A DNA stretch of 64,000 bases from Arctopsyche grandis (Eukaryota; Arthropoda; Insecta; Trichoptera; Hydropsychidae). The stretch is taken from NCBI RefSeq assembly GCF_051622035.1, contig NC_135361.1:2299001-2363000 (forward strand), in the 5' to 3' direction. The position numbers and the translations under genes were made by a program. Shown one piece after another: positions 9,251 to 21,590 of this stretch (position 1 is the first letter of the stretch; every line of letters starts with the position of its first letter). The notes below the pieces were generated by a model that saw only the letters and a program-made list of their open reading frames with translations, was not told the DNA's origin and made no database searches.

Positions 9251-10904
9251 ACTATTAAGTAATAAATAGAAAGATAATTTAATAAAGTAATAAGCCGATC
9301 CCGACACGCTCTCTGAAATATCGACGACATCCTCCCAAGGCAATCCGACGGGTACTGCCGGAATTATGGAGGGGCGCGTGGATCGCCAAAGATTTCGGAT
9401 TACGGCCTTGGAAAACAAGAAATAGCGTTCGAACACGCGGTATTTCTAGATCTATCAAATACCGATGTAGAGATCGCTAGTGTTAACGCTACCATTTGCT
9501 TTTCATTTGGACCACACAAACTTTTTCATGGCCATCTTTGTTTATCGTACATATGTATCTTGACCCTCTGTGTGTGCGGGTCATACAATTGAATACTTAT
9601 CCGATTTCTATCGATCCATAAACCATTTTTCAACCGTTCACCTAACGCTACTGTTATGTATGTTATTCATTAATGGAATCCGTATGCAAATTAGGTAATT
9701 GAATTATTAGTCACATTGCGATGGTCACAAAGACAATTTTTGCTATGAAAACCGCGAATGCGGAATATTTGGCACTCAAGTTTTCGTTAGTTAGATAGTT
9801 ATCGTTAGTATGATGGACTTTTCGGCTGCCAGATGTTCCGTTATAGAGATTTTAGTGACTTTTGGGGGAGCGCTTTGTTACCAATGAACACCGAACTATG
9901 CAATTAAGATGTTATTTATTTTGTTTGACAGAATACAAATTAAACATCCCTATTTTGCAAAACTTAAAAATAAGCCTACCTTTAACAATATAATAAACTT
10001 TTAAAAAAACATTAGTACTATAAGGTGGAGATTGGACAATCGGTGATACAAAAGATTCATTCGAGGCTGACTATCCGAGACGTAAACAATCAACTACTTA
10101 TTTCTACCACTCACTGCCTCGTTCACTCTGATTTGAACCTGCCATTTCATGTTCGTGCAATAATACTATTTTTGATTACAGAAAGTATGGTGGTTGTAAC
10201 AAAAACTCAATTAAATTTAAAATAGAAGATCAAAAAATATTATAGCCCCTTTTGACGTTGTTCGATCGTAATCCGAAACTTGTAGGCGACATCCTTCTTT
10301 CATACACGCAACCGCGCTTCTCCCACACGTGCATATTTTTGTCCACAAAGTTTTTTTGTTGTGATTCGGGCAGCATCAAGAAGGGGCATTAGAATCAATG
10401 TTTAGTATTGGTCACTGATAAGTAGTCTCCGGCGGTGGAGCGTGCTTTTGGAACAAAAAATGACAGTTTTGGGTCTATTTTCCAGGAAAGAGGGCAAACT
10501 ACAAAGCTAGAGAGCAAAAAAAAAGGTTCACCATAAAAATAAACAATGGCGGTGAACAATGGTTCACCATAAAAATGAACAGGGTCGCGCCGAAGCTTAC
10601 TAATAAGTTCGATAGAGTTCGTTCAACGAGAGAGTGACCAGTATAACAATATTGGTTTCTACAGCCAGACTGCAAAGTATGCTTTACGCATATATAAGTT
10701 AATTTTTTCTCTAAAATGAAACAAAAGTTCGTTCATATAGTACCTGCAAATAGCCAATAATTCGCAGATACAATACCTGCAAATAGCCCCAACCATAAAT
10801 AAAATAAAAACTAAAAGACCTACACTTCTTAAAAAATCTTTATGTTATAAGCATCGTCTAAATATTTCAATTATAATAATTATATTAGGTTTCATCGTCT
10901 ATTA
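9251..10904. other. Intergenic, no recognised feature
   Basis: I see no coding exon, RNA gene or complete repeat in this 1.65 kb. It has AT-rich stretches, one CGCTAGTGTTAA word near 9473, and a short direct repeat of GGTTCACCATAAAAAT near 10526 and 10560. Confidence 0.5.
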
Positions 10905-13900
10905 TTTATTTTTATTTATTTATTTTTTTATTTTATTAATTGAAAAATCAACAGACAGGATGTACAGAGATAGGTATAAAAAAAAACAAAAAGTAAATAA
11001 ATAATATATGTAACATCCGAGTCCAATAATAGATTTTTACAAAAATGAAAAAGATAAATATAAGGAAAACAAATTAAAAAGTAAAGAATAAAGGCATGAC
11101 AAAATATGTAGTACATTGCATAATTAAACTATAGTATTACAATATTTGGAAAAGGTTATAAGATAGAATATAAGAAGAAATTGAAATTTACAAATATAAA
11201 AAACAAATGAAAAAGGTAAATACAAAATAAACAAATGAAAAGGAAAAGAATGAAAGCTATAATATGATTAAATAGCACATTACATAACTAAACTAAAGTA
11301 TAAAAATAATGGAAATATTGAAAAAATAGAATAGGAGAAAAAATGAATCAATCGGTCAAGATTCTCTTGATGTTAGACCTGAATTGATGTAGGGAAATAC
11401 CAAACAGATCAACCTCATTCAGCTCTCCGTTAAACATACGATAAACGCGCTGCAGATAAAAATATTTTTGGGAATTAGTATTGAAAGGATCAAGTGAAAA
11501 GAGTGCAACGCGTCTAGAGTATCGAACTGGGATTCTGAAATTAACCTTATTCAGTAAATCAGAACAATCAAGAAAACCATTTATGAGCTTAAAGAAGAAT
11601 ATAGCATCAGAATGTCGTCGCCTGACAGAAAGATTGTTAAAAGAAAGGATTTTTAAAATGTCGGAAACAGTAGAATGGGTATAGGTAGGAAAAAGGTAGC
11701 GTAAGGATTTAATAAATTTAAGTTGAACTTTCTCAATACAATTAATATGGGATAAATAAAAAGGTGACCAGATAATTGAGGCAAATTCAAGGTGAGACCT
11801 TACAAAGGAAAAATAAAGTAATTTTAGTACATAAGGATCATTAAAGGGTTTTGTTGAGCGGAGTAGGAATCCAAGAGATTTAAATGCTTTGTTGGTAATA
11901 AAAGAAATATGTTCAGAGAAATCTAGTTTATTATTGAGTATTACACCAAGATCCTTAATAGAAGATGACGTGTTAAGGATTGAATGATTTAATTGATATT
12001 GATTAGTAATAATTGACTTATTTCTAGTGAAATTTAAAATAGAGCATTTTTCTAGATTAATAAAAAGATCATTATTTAAACAATATATAGAGAATCTATC
12101 TAGATCTTCTTGTATCTTATGACAATCGTCTATGGTGTATATAGGTTTGTAAATTTTTAAATCATCAGCGTAAAGAAGTATAAAGGAATGTTTGAAGATG
12201 TATGAGATATCATTAATATAGAGTAAAAAGAATAAGGGACCTAAATGCGACCCTTGTGGGACACCGGAAGGAATATGTCTAAGTGATGATCTAAAACCAT
12301 TGAGAATTATGATTTGGTGACGATTTAGTATATACGAAGAGATCCAACGAAATAAATTTCCTCGGATTCCGAGGGACCAAAGTTTATTGAGTAAAAGGTT
12401 GTGATTGATTTTATCAAAAGCTTTAGAGAAATCCGTATAAACGACGTCTATTTGGATTCGTTTGTCCATATAAGATGTGAGAGTACTAGTGAAATTAAGC
12501 AGGTTAGTCTCTACCGATCTCCCCTTAAAAAAACCATGTTGTTCAGGTATAATGTAGTTTTTGAAATTGGAGAAAAGGAAATTATAGATAATTTTTTCAA
12601 AGATTTTACTAATGACAGATAGTTTAGATATAGGACGGTAATTCTCAATAAGATTCTTATCACCTTTTTTAAAAATAGGGGTGATGTAAGATAATTTCCA
12701 ATAGTCAGGAAATATACCGTTAGACATAGAAAGATTGAAAAGGATTGTTATGGGAAGAGATAATGGGACAGCACATTTAACAAGGAAAAAAGAAGGCAAA
12801 CCATCACAACCCGCACCAAGATTAACATTGAGAGAGTTGATGTGACTGAGTACAGTAGATAAGTCAAAATGAAAAGTAGATAAGTTACAAGAAGAAGTAT
12901 CTGTATTAGAGATAGAAAGGTTAATGGTAGAATCACTATTGAAAGTGGAGTCAAAATAGTCAGCAAAAATGGTACAGATTTCAGAACCATGTGAAGCCGA
13001 CTTATTTCCATAATACATTACGGAAGGATATGAAGAGGAGGTATTTTTTTTTGAATTTATATATGACCAAAATGATTTGGGATTAGTTTTAATATTATTT
13101 TGAATAAGAGAAATATAATTTCTAAAGCAGATTAAAGAATATTTTTTAATTCGAGCTCTTAATAGTGAAAAACTTTGATAATCTAAGGGATTTGAATAAA
13201 TTTTAAATTTTTTATGGAATTTGTTTTTTTCTTTTATTATTTTAATAAGAGACGATGTAAACCAGGGGGGATATTTGGTACGTTTAGATTTAAGAGTAAA
13301 AGGGACGTGGCATTCAATAATATTTTGTAAGGTATCGTAAAATTTTTTACAAGCTAAATCAATATTTAAATTGGACAAAAGTGAATTCCAATTGATATCG
13401 CTTAAAATTGGAATAATTGTAGCATAGTCAGCTTTTCTAAAGAGGAAAGTTTTATTATAATTATAATTCAAGGGTGAAGATTTGTTGTAAATTATTGAGA
13501 TGCAAAAGGATAAATGATGAGAATCTTCATGGATTAGCGTAGAGTCAGCACGAGAAATATATAAGGGGAAACTACTAATAGCTAGGTCAAGAATACGATT
13601 ATTAGTATTTGATAAATAATTGTATTGATATAGTTTATTATAAGATAAGAATTGAGTAAAGGAAAGGGAAGAAAAATTAATACAATTGGAAGGAAATAGA
13701 TGCAGATTTGAGTCGTATTTTGTCCAATCAATAGTGGGAAGATTGTAATCACCGAGTAAAATGAATCGATCCTCTGGATAATTGGTTATTAGATCAGATA
13801 CTTTATTTAAATGGGTAACTAATAGAGTTTGGTGAGAATTACCAGGAGGAATATAGACAGTACAGATATTTAGTTTAAAAAATTTAGTGGTAATAGTAAT

Positions 13901-14140
13901 CCAAAGGTCTTCTGTGGAAGTTAACCAATTATTTTGAATGACAGAGGGTAGATTATTTTTCACAGCTATGATTACACCACCACCAAATATTTGGTTATGA
14001 AGAGAATAATCTCTGTCACGTCGAAACACCTGATATCTGGCATCAAAAAACTCACTATTATTGAATGAGTCATTTAGCCAAGTTTCTGATAGACAGATAA
14101 TATCATAATTATTAACTATGATATTATTGATATATATAAT
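10905..14140 (-). mobile_element. LINE A: non-LTR retrotransposon with long open endonuclease-RT frame
   Basis: The minus strand has one open frame from about 14120 to 11348 (up to 940 codons). Its first 20 or so residues come from flanking microsatellite DNA, so the copy is 5'-truncated inside the endonuclease domain. Visible parts in order: endonuclease DIICLSETW, LLGDYNLPTIDW (about residue 138) and DSHHLS, where most relatives have SDH; fingers YRPIS; palm YTDFSKAFDKINH (about 578); SGVPQGSHLGP (about 635); catalytic LLYADDLKIY (about 665); a long thumb and C-terminus. A 440-base 3'UTR leads to an AATAA-rich tail near 10905-10935. It belongs to the large Jockey/CR1/L2 group; I cannot place it more finely. 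The lack of stops over 2.8 kb suggests a young copy. Confidence 0.9.
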
Positions 14141-14519
14141 TATTATACATATATATGTATGTACATACATATGTTGTACTTAATCCAAATTCTCATACTT
14201 TTTATTCTCGATCTCGACATTAACAAATAAAATAAACCCAAAAATGATTTTTGTATACCTTCATTTAGTTATTAAAATATTTGTAGAGAACTTCAGCATC
14301 CAAGCTTAGTGGGAAACGAGCGCCAGTCGCGCAGACGGCTATGGCCTTTCAACGTAGATGCTCGTTTATGTCAATTTTGGATCACGTAATCAAAAATAAA
14401 TGAAAGAGAACTGAAACTAATAAATTCAGAAAACAAACGGTATGAAAATATTTTTGACGTAAATTTTAAGGGATGCGCAGCATCCACAGCATCCATGCAC
14501 GGCACGCCACTGGTATGTA
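14141..14519. other. Short intergenic stretch with microsatellite and possible hAT end
   Basis: This begins with TA/TGTA microsatellite DNA at the broken 5' end of LINE A. Near 14500-14511 the word GCACGCCACTG resembles the inverted CAGTGGCG end of the hAT element at 16898, but I could not find its partner end. Confidence 0.4.
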
Positions 14520-14528
14520 CATACATAC

Positions 14529-14872
14529 CGGTCTCCATCACGAGCCCGAATGTGAAACGCCCGAAAACGCAAATATCGGAAGGCAAAGATCGAAAATCGA
14601 AAGATCTTAAGTCGAAAGATAAAAAAGGGTGTATGGTAAACGGTACACACTCACATACATACTCACTTAATTTGCGTAAAGATAAGATAAAAAAGGATGC
14701 ATGGTAAACTGTACATACTCACTTAATTTGCGCGAGCAGGACACAACAGGCATAAGAGGAACAGGCTTTTCCTCCCGTATTAATGTGCGCGCGCAGATTT
14801 TCGATTTTCGATCTTTGCCTTCCGATATTTGCGTTTTCGGGCGTTTCACATTCGGGCCCGTGAGGTAGACCG
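14529..14872. mobile_element. Foldback MITE, Mutator-like, copy 2
   Basis: Inverted ends of about 70 bases begin CGGTCTCC / CGGTCTACC and share GAATGTGAAACGCCCG, AACGCAAATATCGGAAGG and AAAGATCGAAAATCG. A 9-bp direct repeat, CATACATAC, flanks the element at 14520-14528 and 14873-14881. It lies in a microsatellite, so by itself it is weak, but its length agrees with the other two copies. The centre holds GGCTTTTCCTCCCG and TGTGCGCGCGCAG, also shared. No protein is encoded. Confidence 0.8.
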
Positions 14873-14881
14873 CATACATAC

Positions 14882-15370
14882 ATATAGGTACTATACTCTT
14901 CTAAAAAGTACAGTACTTAATGAAACATAGAATAGGCTTGTAAAAATCAGAAGCATTATAATCGCAGGTCCATAAATACAGTTAAAATGTACACGCATTT
15001 GTTTCCTATATTTACATACATTATATGTACTGTTACTGTACGACATTTTAAATTCACAATTTTAATTAAATTTGTTACAATTTTTTTTGTAGGTATTTAA
15101 CGTTTTAATACCAATTAGGAAAATTTTATTATTATTTCGTAGAGATGTACTGTGATCCTAGAGCTTTTAGATCACATCACACCTCTGAAAATTGTCAAGT
15201 CATCGCCGTCTGCTTAATATCGACCTATGTACCTCTCCAGTTATAATACCATCGTTAAAACAAAATTAATGTCAGAACAATTTTTGATACTGTATATCTA
15301 TGTACATACGTACATAATATGTAGGTATGTATGTATATACATTCATATGTATATTATAGTTTGAACAACA
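14882..15370. other. Intergenic, no recognised feature
   Basis: AT-rich DNA with TGTACATAC-type microsatellites at about 15300-15350. LINE B begins at its right edge, directly after the microsatellite. Confidence 0.5.
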
Positions 15371-16760
15371 ACAAAGTGTTCGCTAATAATGGTTATGATT
15401 CAATTGAAAGAGTTCATTAGTATAAATGATTGTTTGGTTGTGGAACAGTCTGGATTTAGAGTGAAACATTCAACAGAAACCGCTATCCAATTGGTGGTTT
15501 CTGATTGGATGGAGACGATGGATGAATCTAGCATGGTTGTTGGAGCAGTTTTTCTAGATTTTAAGCGAGCGTTCGAGACAGTAGATAGGAATATTTTATT
15601 ACAAAAATTATATAAGTTAGGAATAAATGGTATAGTATTAAAGTGGCTTCAATCATACTTAAATAATAGAAGGCAAAGAGTAAAAATTGATAAGGTGTTA
15701 TCCTCTGAATTTGTAACACCTCATGGAGTGCCGCAAGGGTCCAAATTGGGACCCTTATTATTTATATTATATATAAACGATATTGTTAAGGTAATTAAGA
15801 TGTGTAAAATACATTTGTTTGCAGATGATACATTGATATATATAATTGGAAAGAATGTTGATGTAATGTCTGAGATTTTAAATATAGAATTAAATTATGT
15901 GAATGACTGGTTGTGTGAAAATAAATTAAAGTTGAATGTGAATAAAACAAAAATGATGTGGTTGAATGGTAAAAATAAAAATATATTGAATGAAATTAGA
16001 ATTGATGATAAGTTAATTGAAAAAGTTGAAAATATAAAATACTTAGGTGTATACATAGATTCAGGACTAAATTTTAAAATGCACGCTGACTATATAATAA
16101 AAAAAATGGCTAGAAAAGTTGGTGTATTATGTAGATTAAGAAATATTTTAAGTAAAAAAAGTAAAATTTTAGTGTTTAATTCAATTGTCTTGCCACATGT
16201 GGTTTATTGTGCCACTGTGCTTAATTTGTTTAGTGGCCAAGATTTAGAAAAAATGCAAAAAATACAGAATAAAGCTATGAGAGCTATTTTGAATGTGAGT
16301 AGATTTAAGAGTATTGGAAGTATGTTAGATGAATTAGGATGGATGAGTATTAGAATTAGTCTAAATATTAGTACATTGTCTTTTGTTTATAAGTTAGATC
16401 ATAAGTTATTACCTAAGTATTTTGATGATTATATAATAAGGAATAGAGATAAACATAGTTTTTATACTAGAAATAAGGACAAACTAGTTGTAAGTAGAGT
16501 AAGAAAGAATAAGACGGCTGGGGGTGTTTTTCACAGGGGTGTGCTCATGTATAATGCCCTCCCTGAGTGCGTCAGGTCTGCTAAAAACATGGATGCATTC
16601 CTGCGAGGTGCGAAGAGACACCTCTGTGAGGGACAGTACATATAAGTTAATTATAAATTTTAGAGTTAAGTATAATAATTAAGATGTATTTTTTTTTTAA
16701 ATTAGCTTGATAGCTAAAATATATATAAATAAATAAATAAATAAAATAAAATAAATAAAT
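15371..16760 (+). mobile_element. LINE B: 5'-truncated non-LTR retrotransposon, open RT frame
   Basis: An open frame of 418 codons (15389-16645) encodes the reverse transcriptase from just before the QSGFR motif to the C-terminus. Markers are FLDFKRAFETVD (about residue 55), HGVPQGSKLGPLLFILYIND (about 112), the catalytic HLFADDTLIY (about 142) and a thumb with NIKYLGVYID. The C-terminal part includes KTAGGVFHRGVLMYNALPE. The endonuclease and the first RT blocks are missing. The 3' end is an (AATAA)n tail at 16722-16765. The GVPQGS/FADD layout fits the CR1/L2/Jockey group, a different family from LINE A. Its 3' end recurs at 37508-37785 on the other strand. Confidence 0.9.
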
Positions 16761-16897
16761 AATAACTACTTCCTATACAATTATGTAATTAGTAACTAAG
16801 CAACTGAAATGTTTCCGTGTGAATATCGATGAAAATGCATTCCAAAAAAAATGAACGAACATATGTAGGTATAGGTATAATATAGGTATGTAGATTT

Positions 16898-17529
16898 CAG
16901 TGGCGACTCATGAAAATTCATAGAGGGGGGGCTGCAGATATTAATCGGGCTGTAGTAGCTCGTTGACCATACCGGTGATCAAATGCAGACAAAAATAGCA
17001 TGCATACAATGTACAATACTGGGAGGTCTGCAGCCCTGCAGCCCTGCAGCCCATATGGACGGCAAAAATAGCATGCATTTTTACTATTCTGGGAGGGCTG
17101 TAGCCCCGCAGCCCATATAGACGAGCCCGGTCTCCGTGACGAGACAGAATGTTAAACGACAAAAAAGGCAAATATCGGAAGGCAAAGATCAAAAATCGAA
17201 AGATCAAAAAAAAAGGTGCATGGTAAACGGTACATACTCACTTAATTTGCGCGAGCAGGATACAACAGGAACAAGAGGAACAGGCTTTTCCTCCCGTATT
17301 AATGTGCGCGCGCAGAATACGGGAGGAAAAGCATGTTCCTATTGTTCCTGTTGTATCCTGCTCGCGCAAATTAAATGAGTATGTACGTGAGTATGTACCG
17401 TTTACCATGCACCATTTTTTTATCTTTCGACTTACGATCTTTCGATTTTCGATCTTTGCCTTCCGATATTTGCGTTTTCTGTCGTTTAACATTCTGTCTC
17501 GTCACGTAGACCCAGACGAGCCGCCACTG
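16898..17529. mobile_element. hAT-like non-autonomous element, interrupted
   Basis: The ends are inverted: CAGTGGCGACTCAT at the left and the inverse of CAGTGGCGGCTCGT at the right. A perfect 8-bp direct repeat, GTAGATTT, flanks them (16890-16897 and 17530-17537). The 8-bp duplication and the CAGTGGCG start fit the hAT superfamily. Foldback copy 3 is inserted inside it at 17128-17513, so the original element was only about 240 bp. Its own body contains a tandem pair of roughly 70-bp units with AAAATAGCATGCAT and CTGGGAGG. Confidence 0.85.
17128..17513. mobile_element. Foldback MITE, Mutator-like, copy 3, nested in a hAT
   Basis: Inverted ends begin CGGTCTCCGTGACGAGACAG and match in reverse at the right end. 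A perfect 9-bp repeat, AGACGAGCC, flanks it (17119-17127 and 17514-17522). The centre is itself palindromic around GCGCGCGCAG, with GGAGGAAAAGC / GCTTTTCCTCC arms. Its terminal sequence has drifted from copies 1 and 2 in the same way at both ends, as expected if inverted ends co-evolve or convert each other. Confidence 0.85.
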
Positions 17530-17580
17530 GTAGATTTACATATGTATAGATTTTGTCGATCTTTTTCTAGCCAGTAATGA

Positions 17581-17660
17581 ATGAGCATAGCCGAGCCGAG
17601 CCGAGCCGAGCCGAGCCGAGCCGAGACGAGCCGAGCCGAGACGAGCCGAGGCGAGCCGGA
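17581..17660 (+). repeat. GAGCC pentamer minisatellite
   Basis: About fourteen GAGCC/GAGAC pentamers follow one another with few changes. It is a GC-rich island in AT-rich DNA and starts about 45 bases right of the nested hAT element. Confidence 0.85.
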
Positions 17661-18766
17661 TTTGGTATCTTTGTTACCGAATAGGGATGGCAAAGCGCCG
17701 GCGTGCCATTTATTGATTCACACAGAGGCTGCCTGCCTCAACAGGTGTGGGCTGGGAGGCTGCTGGCCCGGGATGCTGTTTTATCATACCCATTGAGCAA
17801 CAAATCTAGCCCCTCCCCCCACCCCATTTTACATATAGGTCAAACATTCAATTTTATTCAAAGATTACAAATTACACAAAAATATACATATGAAGTCAAG
17901 CTACTGCGGCTACGATGGACTACTGTCCAATAATATATGTATAACAATGTGTTCTTTGGGAAAATCGTTATTTTTCCTCACCCACATATTTATATTGTAT
18001 TATATGTACATTCATACATACATATGTTCGATTGTACTATACTTATAGTACATACATACATATGTATGTATATAGGGCAACCACAAAAAATATGGTAGGC
18101 GTCTACTAAAAGTTTTTCTGGCATTTGAGCTTGATGTATAGCTTTTCTTAACGAGCTCCACTGGTTGCTTCATTTGTTATTCCCTTTTTAAGCTACGTTA
18201 TTTATATTTCTGCCATAAAGGTTATGCTTCAAACATCACCTGGGCACATCCATTTATTTTATGATTTTTCACAATAGAAAAATCTCATTGATTTTTTTGA
18301 AAAAGTATGCAACATTCTTCACATGTATAAATTGCAAAGTTAAAATTATAAAGTATAGTATATATAGTGTGTATACCTTAAAGTCTTTATCTAGTAAACT
18401 AAAGTATACATATGTATATAGTATGAACAACTTTTAGTCTTTATCTAGTTTAATATTATTTATAACCATACACATGTAATATTTATGTACATATACGTCC
18501 AATAGCTTTTTAATTCCTTTCTGATTTAACGGTTTTTATTAAGTAGAAAATAATGAATAACACTTACTAATATTAATATACATATGTATGTATATCTTCC
18601 AAAAACTTAAATATAACATTATATTTTTTTATTGCAATACTTTGACCGAATGCTGGTCAGATAAAGAGAGGCCTGATATGAATATAAAATTTATCAATTC
18701 CAACCAAATTCTAGGGTTATCTCATGTACATATGGCATTGATGCAGTACGTTTGTTTATATGTATA
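17661..18766. other. Intergenic, no recognised feature
   Basis: A GC-richer start (17690-17820) gives way to AT-rich DNA with many ACATACATATGT microsatellite blocks. No exon or RNA gene can be supported. Confidence 0.5.
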
Positions 18767-19200
18767 TAATAATAATAATAATAATAATAGCTTTTATTCC
18801 AGACGATGAGGAGAATAGTGCAATCCCCAACGCCCATATAAATAATATATAGATAATAAAAAAAAAAAAAAAAAAAGTATTGAAAAATAGTAAACAAAAA
18901 ATAAATAAATAAATAATAATAAATAAGTCTAATAATAATAAATAATAATAATTTTATGTCTATTCAAGGCGGTCGGTGTAGCAGTTCCATCCATCGAACA
19001 TACAATGAAGAATGCAAATGAGAAGATGCAGCAGCAAGAAGACAATTAGGCGATAAAAATATACGAAGACGTAGAGAGGCCGCTCTCATCCTGAGAATGG
19101 CTTCAAAATGAGGCACATGCCCTTCTACAAACATTTGCGACGCGCTACAGCTCCTAGGTAACCCGAAAAGAGCACGGTAACAGTTGTTGTATTGTACCTT
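18767..19200 (-). mobile_element. LINE C: 3' end of a non-LTR retrotransposon
   Basis: The minus strand encodes the last part of a LINE reverse transcriptase protein, ending at a TGA at 18964-18966: NNCYRALFGLPRSCSASQMF, VEGHVPHFEAILRMRAASL and VRWMELLHRPP. The YNNxFRxLxxLPRxCSASxMF pattern is common at the C-terminus of several insect LINEs. Downstream are a short A-rich 3'UTR and a (TTA)n tail at 18767-18790. The rest of the element is missing. Confidence 0.75.
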
Positions 19201-20137
19201 ATATGTATATTATATATTTATTTAACATTTTTTGACCATTGTGGCATTACAGTGAGAACCTACACAATAAAATAATAAAATAAAATATCAAACATTCTTA
19301 CATTTATTAATCGTTTTTACGTTATTTAATCTCGTATCAATAGCCATATATCTCGTTATGGAGAGTTTTAAACACACCACTTTTAGTTTTACGCACCACT
19401 TATCCTAAAATTTTAGGATAATTAAAGACATTTTGACGAAAACGTCAGACAACATAATATTTCATTATTGAATTCAGCACTATATAATATGTACATATGT
19501 CAAAGGGATGTGTACAGTATTTTTATCTCGCGATCCGCAATACTAAAAGGAACGTAAAAAAGTCCTTTTAAAAATAAACGAAAAAAGTATTTTTAAAAAT
19601 TCTCAATTTTTACAAATAGGTACATTTTTTTACAGAATGAGATTATAAAATACAAAATTTGGGTTTTCCATAATTTGTTGCTTTTGCGTGTTCCGGCATA
19701 AAAGTATAGAAAACGTTGTTAAGAATTCGTTGCTGGTTTAAGCTAAAACAGATGTGTAAAATAACTTTGAAAGATGGAAATATTTTATAGTTCATTATGT
19801 TTTCAAACACAAATTCATCTCAGTCGTGTTTTTATTCACGATTCCACGATTACAGTTTTTCTACGAGGTAAAACATAATTTTTTTAATATATTCTTGACA
19901 GGAGCTTATTTAAATCATTTAGTTATTTGTGCGTATTCAGGATCTACCATTTTACGGCTGTGATATGTAATACAAATTTTATTATTTGTCATATTTATAA
20001 TAATAATATATGTATATGTAATAATGATATTATAAAAGTTAATAATGTTTATAACTCAATTTAATGTATAAGCAATTATTTTTTTTCGTAATATAATATG
20101 TATATTTCCATTTTTTTTTCGATATAAAATTTAAAAC
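19201..20137. other. Intergenic, no recognised feature
   Basis: AT-rich DNA with a short TAATAATA block near 20000. I see no exon, RNA gene or element ends. Confidence 0.5.
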
Positions 20138-20259
20138 TTAAAAAAATGGATCACGATGAAAAACGGATCCGTCAGGAGTCGTAAGGTGAAAAACCAATCC
20201 GTCGATTCCGGCCGGGATTTGAAACCTCGACCTCTCTATTGGTAAATAATGGCATAACC

Positions 20260-21513
20260 CAGCGTTTCCCAACCTTTTTTGACTCGCGTACCACTTGGTA
20301 GTACATAACGCTAAATTGTACCACCATATTTTATTTTTAATTTTATTTTTAATATAAAAATGATTGTATTTCATGAGATTTGTTTTTGCAAGTGTAATTA
20401 TTATATATAGTATTTGCATGGTAAGGAATGTGTAGACAGGATACACGCAATATGTAGATCGGTTTTAGTAAGAAATTTTTTTTTGCGGAGTCACAATTAT
20501 AATATGCTCAAAGTTTAATATATTTATCTACTATATTGTGATACTTCTATTATTGATAGTAAAAATATTATTGATGATTTTAATAAAAACACAAAATTAC
20601 AAAGTACATATAATATGTTTTCTTTTCATTAAATCTCCTTACAAAATAAATTTAATGAGATCTTTGTACTTTGTTTTTATAAATTTGGTTCAAATGATGC
20701 GAGATTTACCCTTAAGTCTGGAGCTGGATTCAATCAATTTCTATATTTGTCTTATTAAAATATATGAAGAGAATGCTCTCTCAATCAGTTTAGTGCTAGT
20801 AAACGGCTACAGAAATTTAAGCGCTATGTCATAAAGCTGTTCATATTCTTCACTAATACCTAGCCAAAAATTAATAACCTTATTTATTTCAAATTCTGTT
20901 TTTAAATGCTATAATTTGAAAGTTTTATCAAGTTCTCCTTTTCCTTGGTAGCTGTTCGAAAATGTTCATTATCAAAGGGGTTTGAAATTTCAAGTTATTT
21001 ATTTATTGGAGCGTGAACGCGGTAAATTTAAAAATGCACTCCAAAATCCATGTCGGATCTGAGGAAAACGTATCGATTGCCAGATTTTCGATCATCGACT
21101 GTACATATTGACGTCGATGATGACTAATTAAGATAATGTTTATTAATTACTCGTTGTTTTACCCGGCTTCGCTCAGTATTTGTAATATAAAAAGCTTAAA
21201 CATGGCGAATCTAATAGTAAATATTCATTTGTTTTTTTATTAAATTTATTTGAATCGAAAAAAATATAATATTCAACCAATTGAATTTTATTTTGTCATG
21301 GAAATTTTATTTTGTTTTCGAAGTTCCAAACAAAGATACAAACTTACAAAGTCTCATTCGAAATTATATATTAGATATAAAAAATATTTCTATTTTTATG
21401 ATTGTAAATCATTCATTCCTGCATGTCCACCATTACTGATTTTTTTTCGCGTACCACCAACCATCAACCGCGTACCAACAAGTGTTACGCGTACCACAGG
21501 TTGGGAAACGCTG
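20260..21513. mobile_element. hAT element, 1.25 kb, decayed
   Basis: Inverted ends read CAGCGTTTCCCAACCT on both sides (a few mismatches follow) and continue as GCGTACCAC in both. A perfect 8-bp repeat, GCATAACC, flanks the element at 20252-20259 and 21514-21521. The CAG-TTCCCAACCTTTTT start is typical of SPIN/Charlie-type hAT elements. I see no convincing transposase; the longest internal frames are AT-rich and look random. A CCCGGCTTCGCTC-family repeat is nested at 21150-21376. Confidence 0.9.
21150..21376 (+). repeat. CCCGGCTTCGCTC-family repeat, nested in hAT
   Basis: The head ACCCGGCTTCGCTCAG is followed by TATTTGTAATATAAA, AAACATGGCGAATCTAATAG and TTATTAAATTTATTTGAAT. The tail is AACTTACAAAGTC then AAATTATATATTAGAT. 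Head and tail are shared with the copies at 38445 and 46791, so this appears to be a full-length member. It lies inside the hAT element and is therefore the younger insertion. Confidence 0.8.
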
Positions 21514-21590
21514 GCATAACCAATGAGCTACGATGTGACTTTATAATATGGTTCGGCGATTATTCCACACAGTGATCTCGCACACGTTTA

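Larger units (their letters stand above)
20138..21590 (-). mobile_element. tRNA-derived SINE split by a hAT insertion
   Basis: Read on the minus strand without the inserted hAT (20260-21513), the two halves give a tRNA-like head: A-box-like GTAGCTCATTGGTTATG from the right half, then B-box-like GGTTTCAAATCCCGGCC from the left half, followed by a non-tRNA body. The host sequence is duplicated at the insertion point (GCATAACC). This is the layout of a tRNA-derived SINE with RNA polymerase III promoter boxes. A decayed tRNA gene is an alternative, but the body makes a SINE more likely. Confidence 0.65.
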
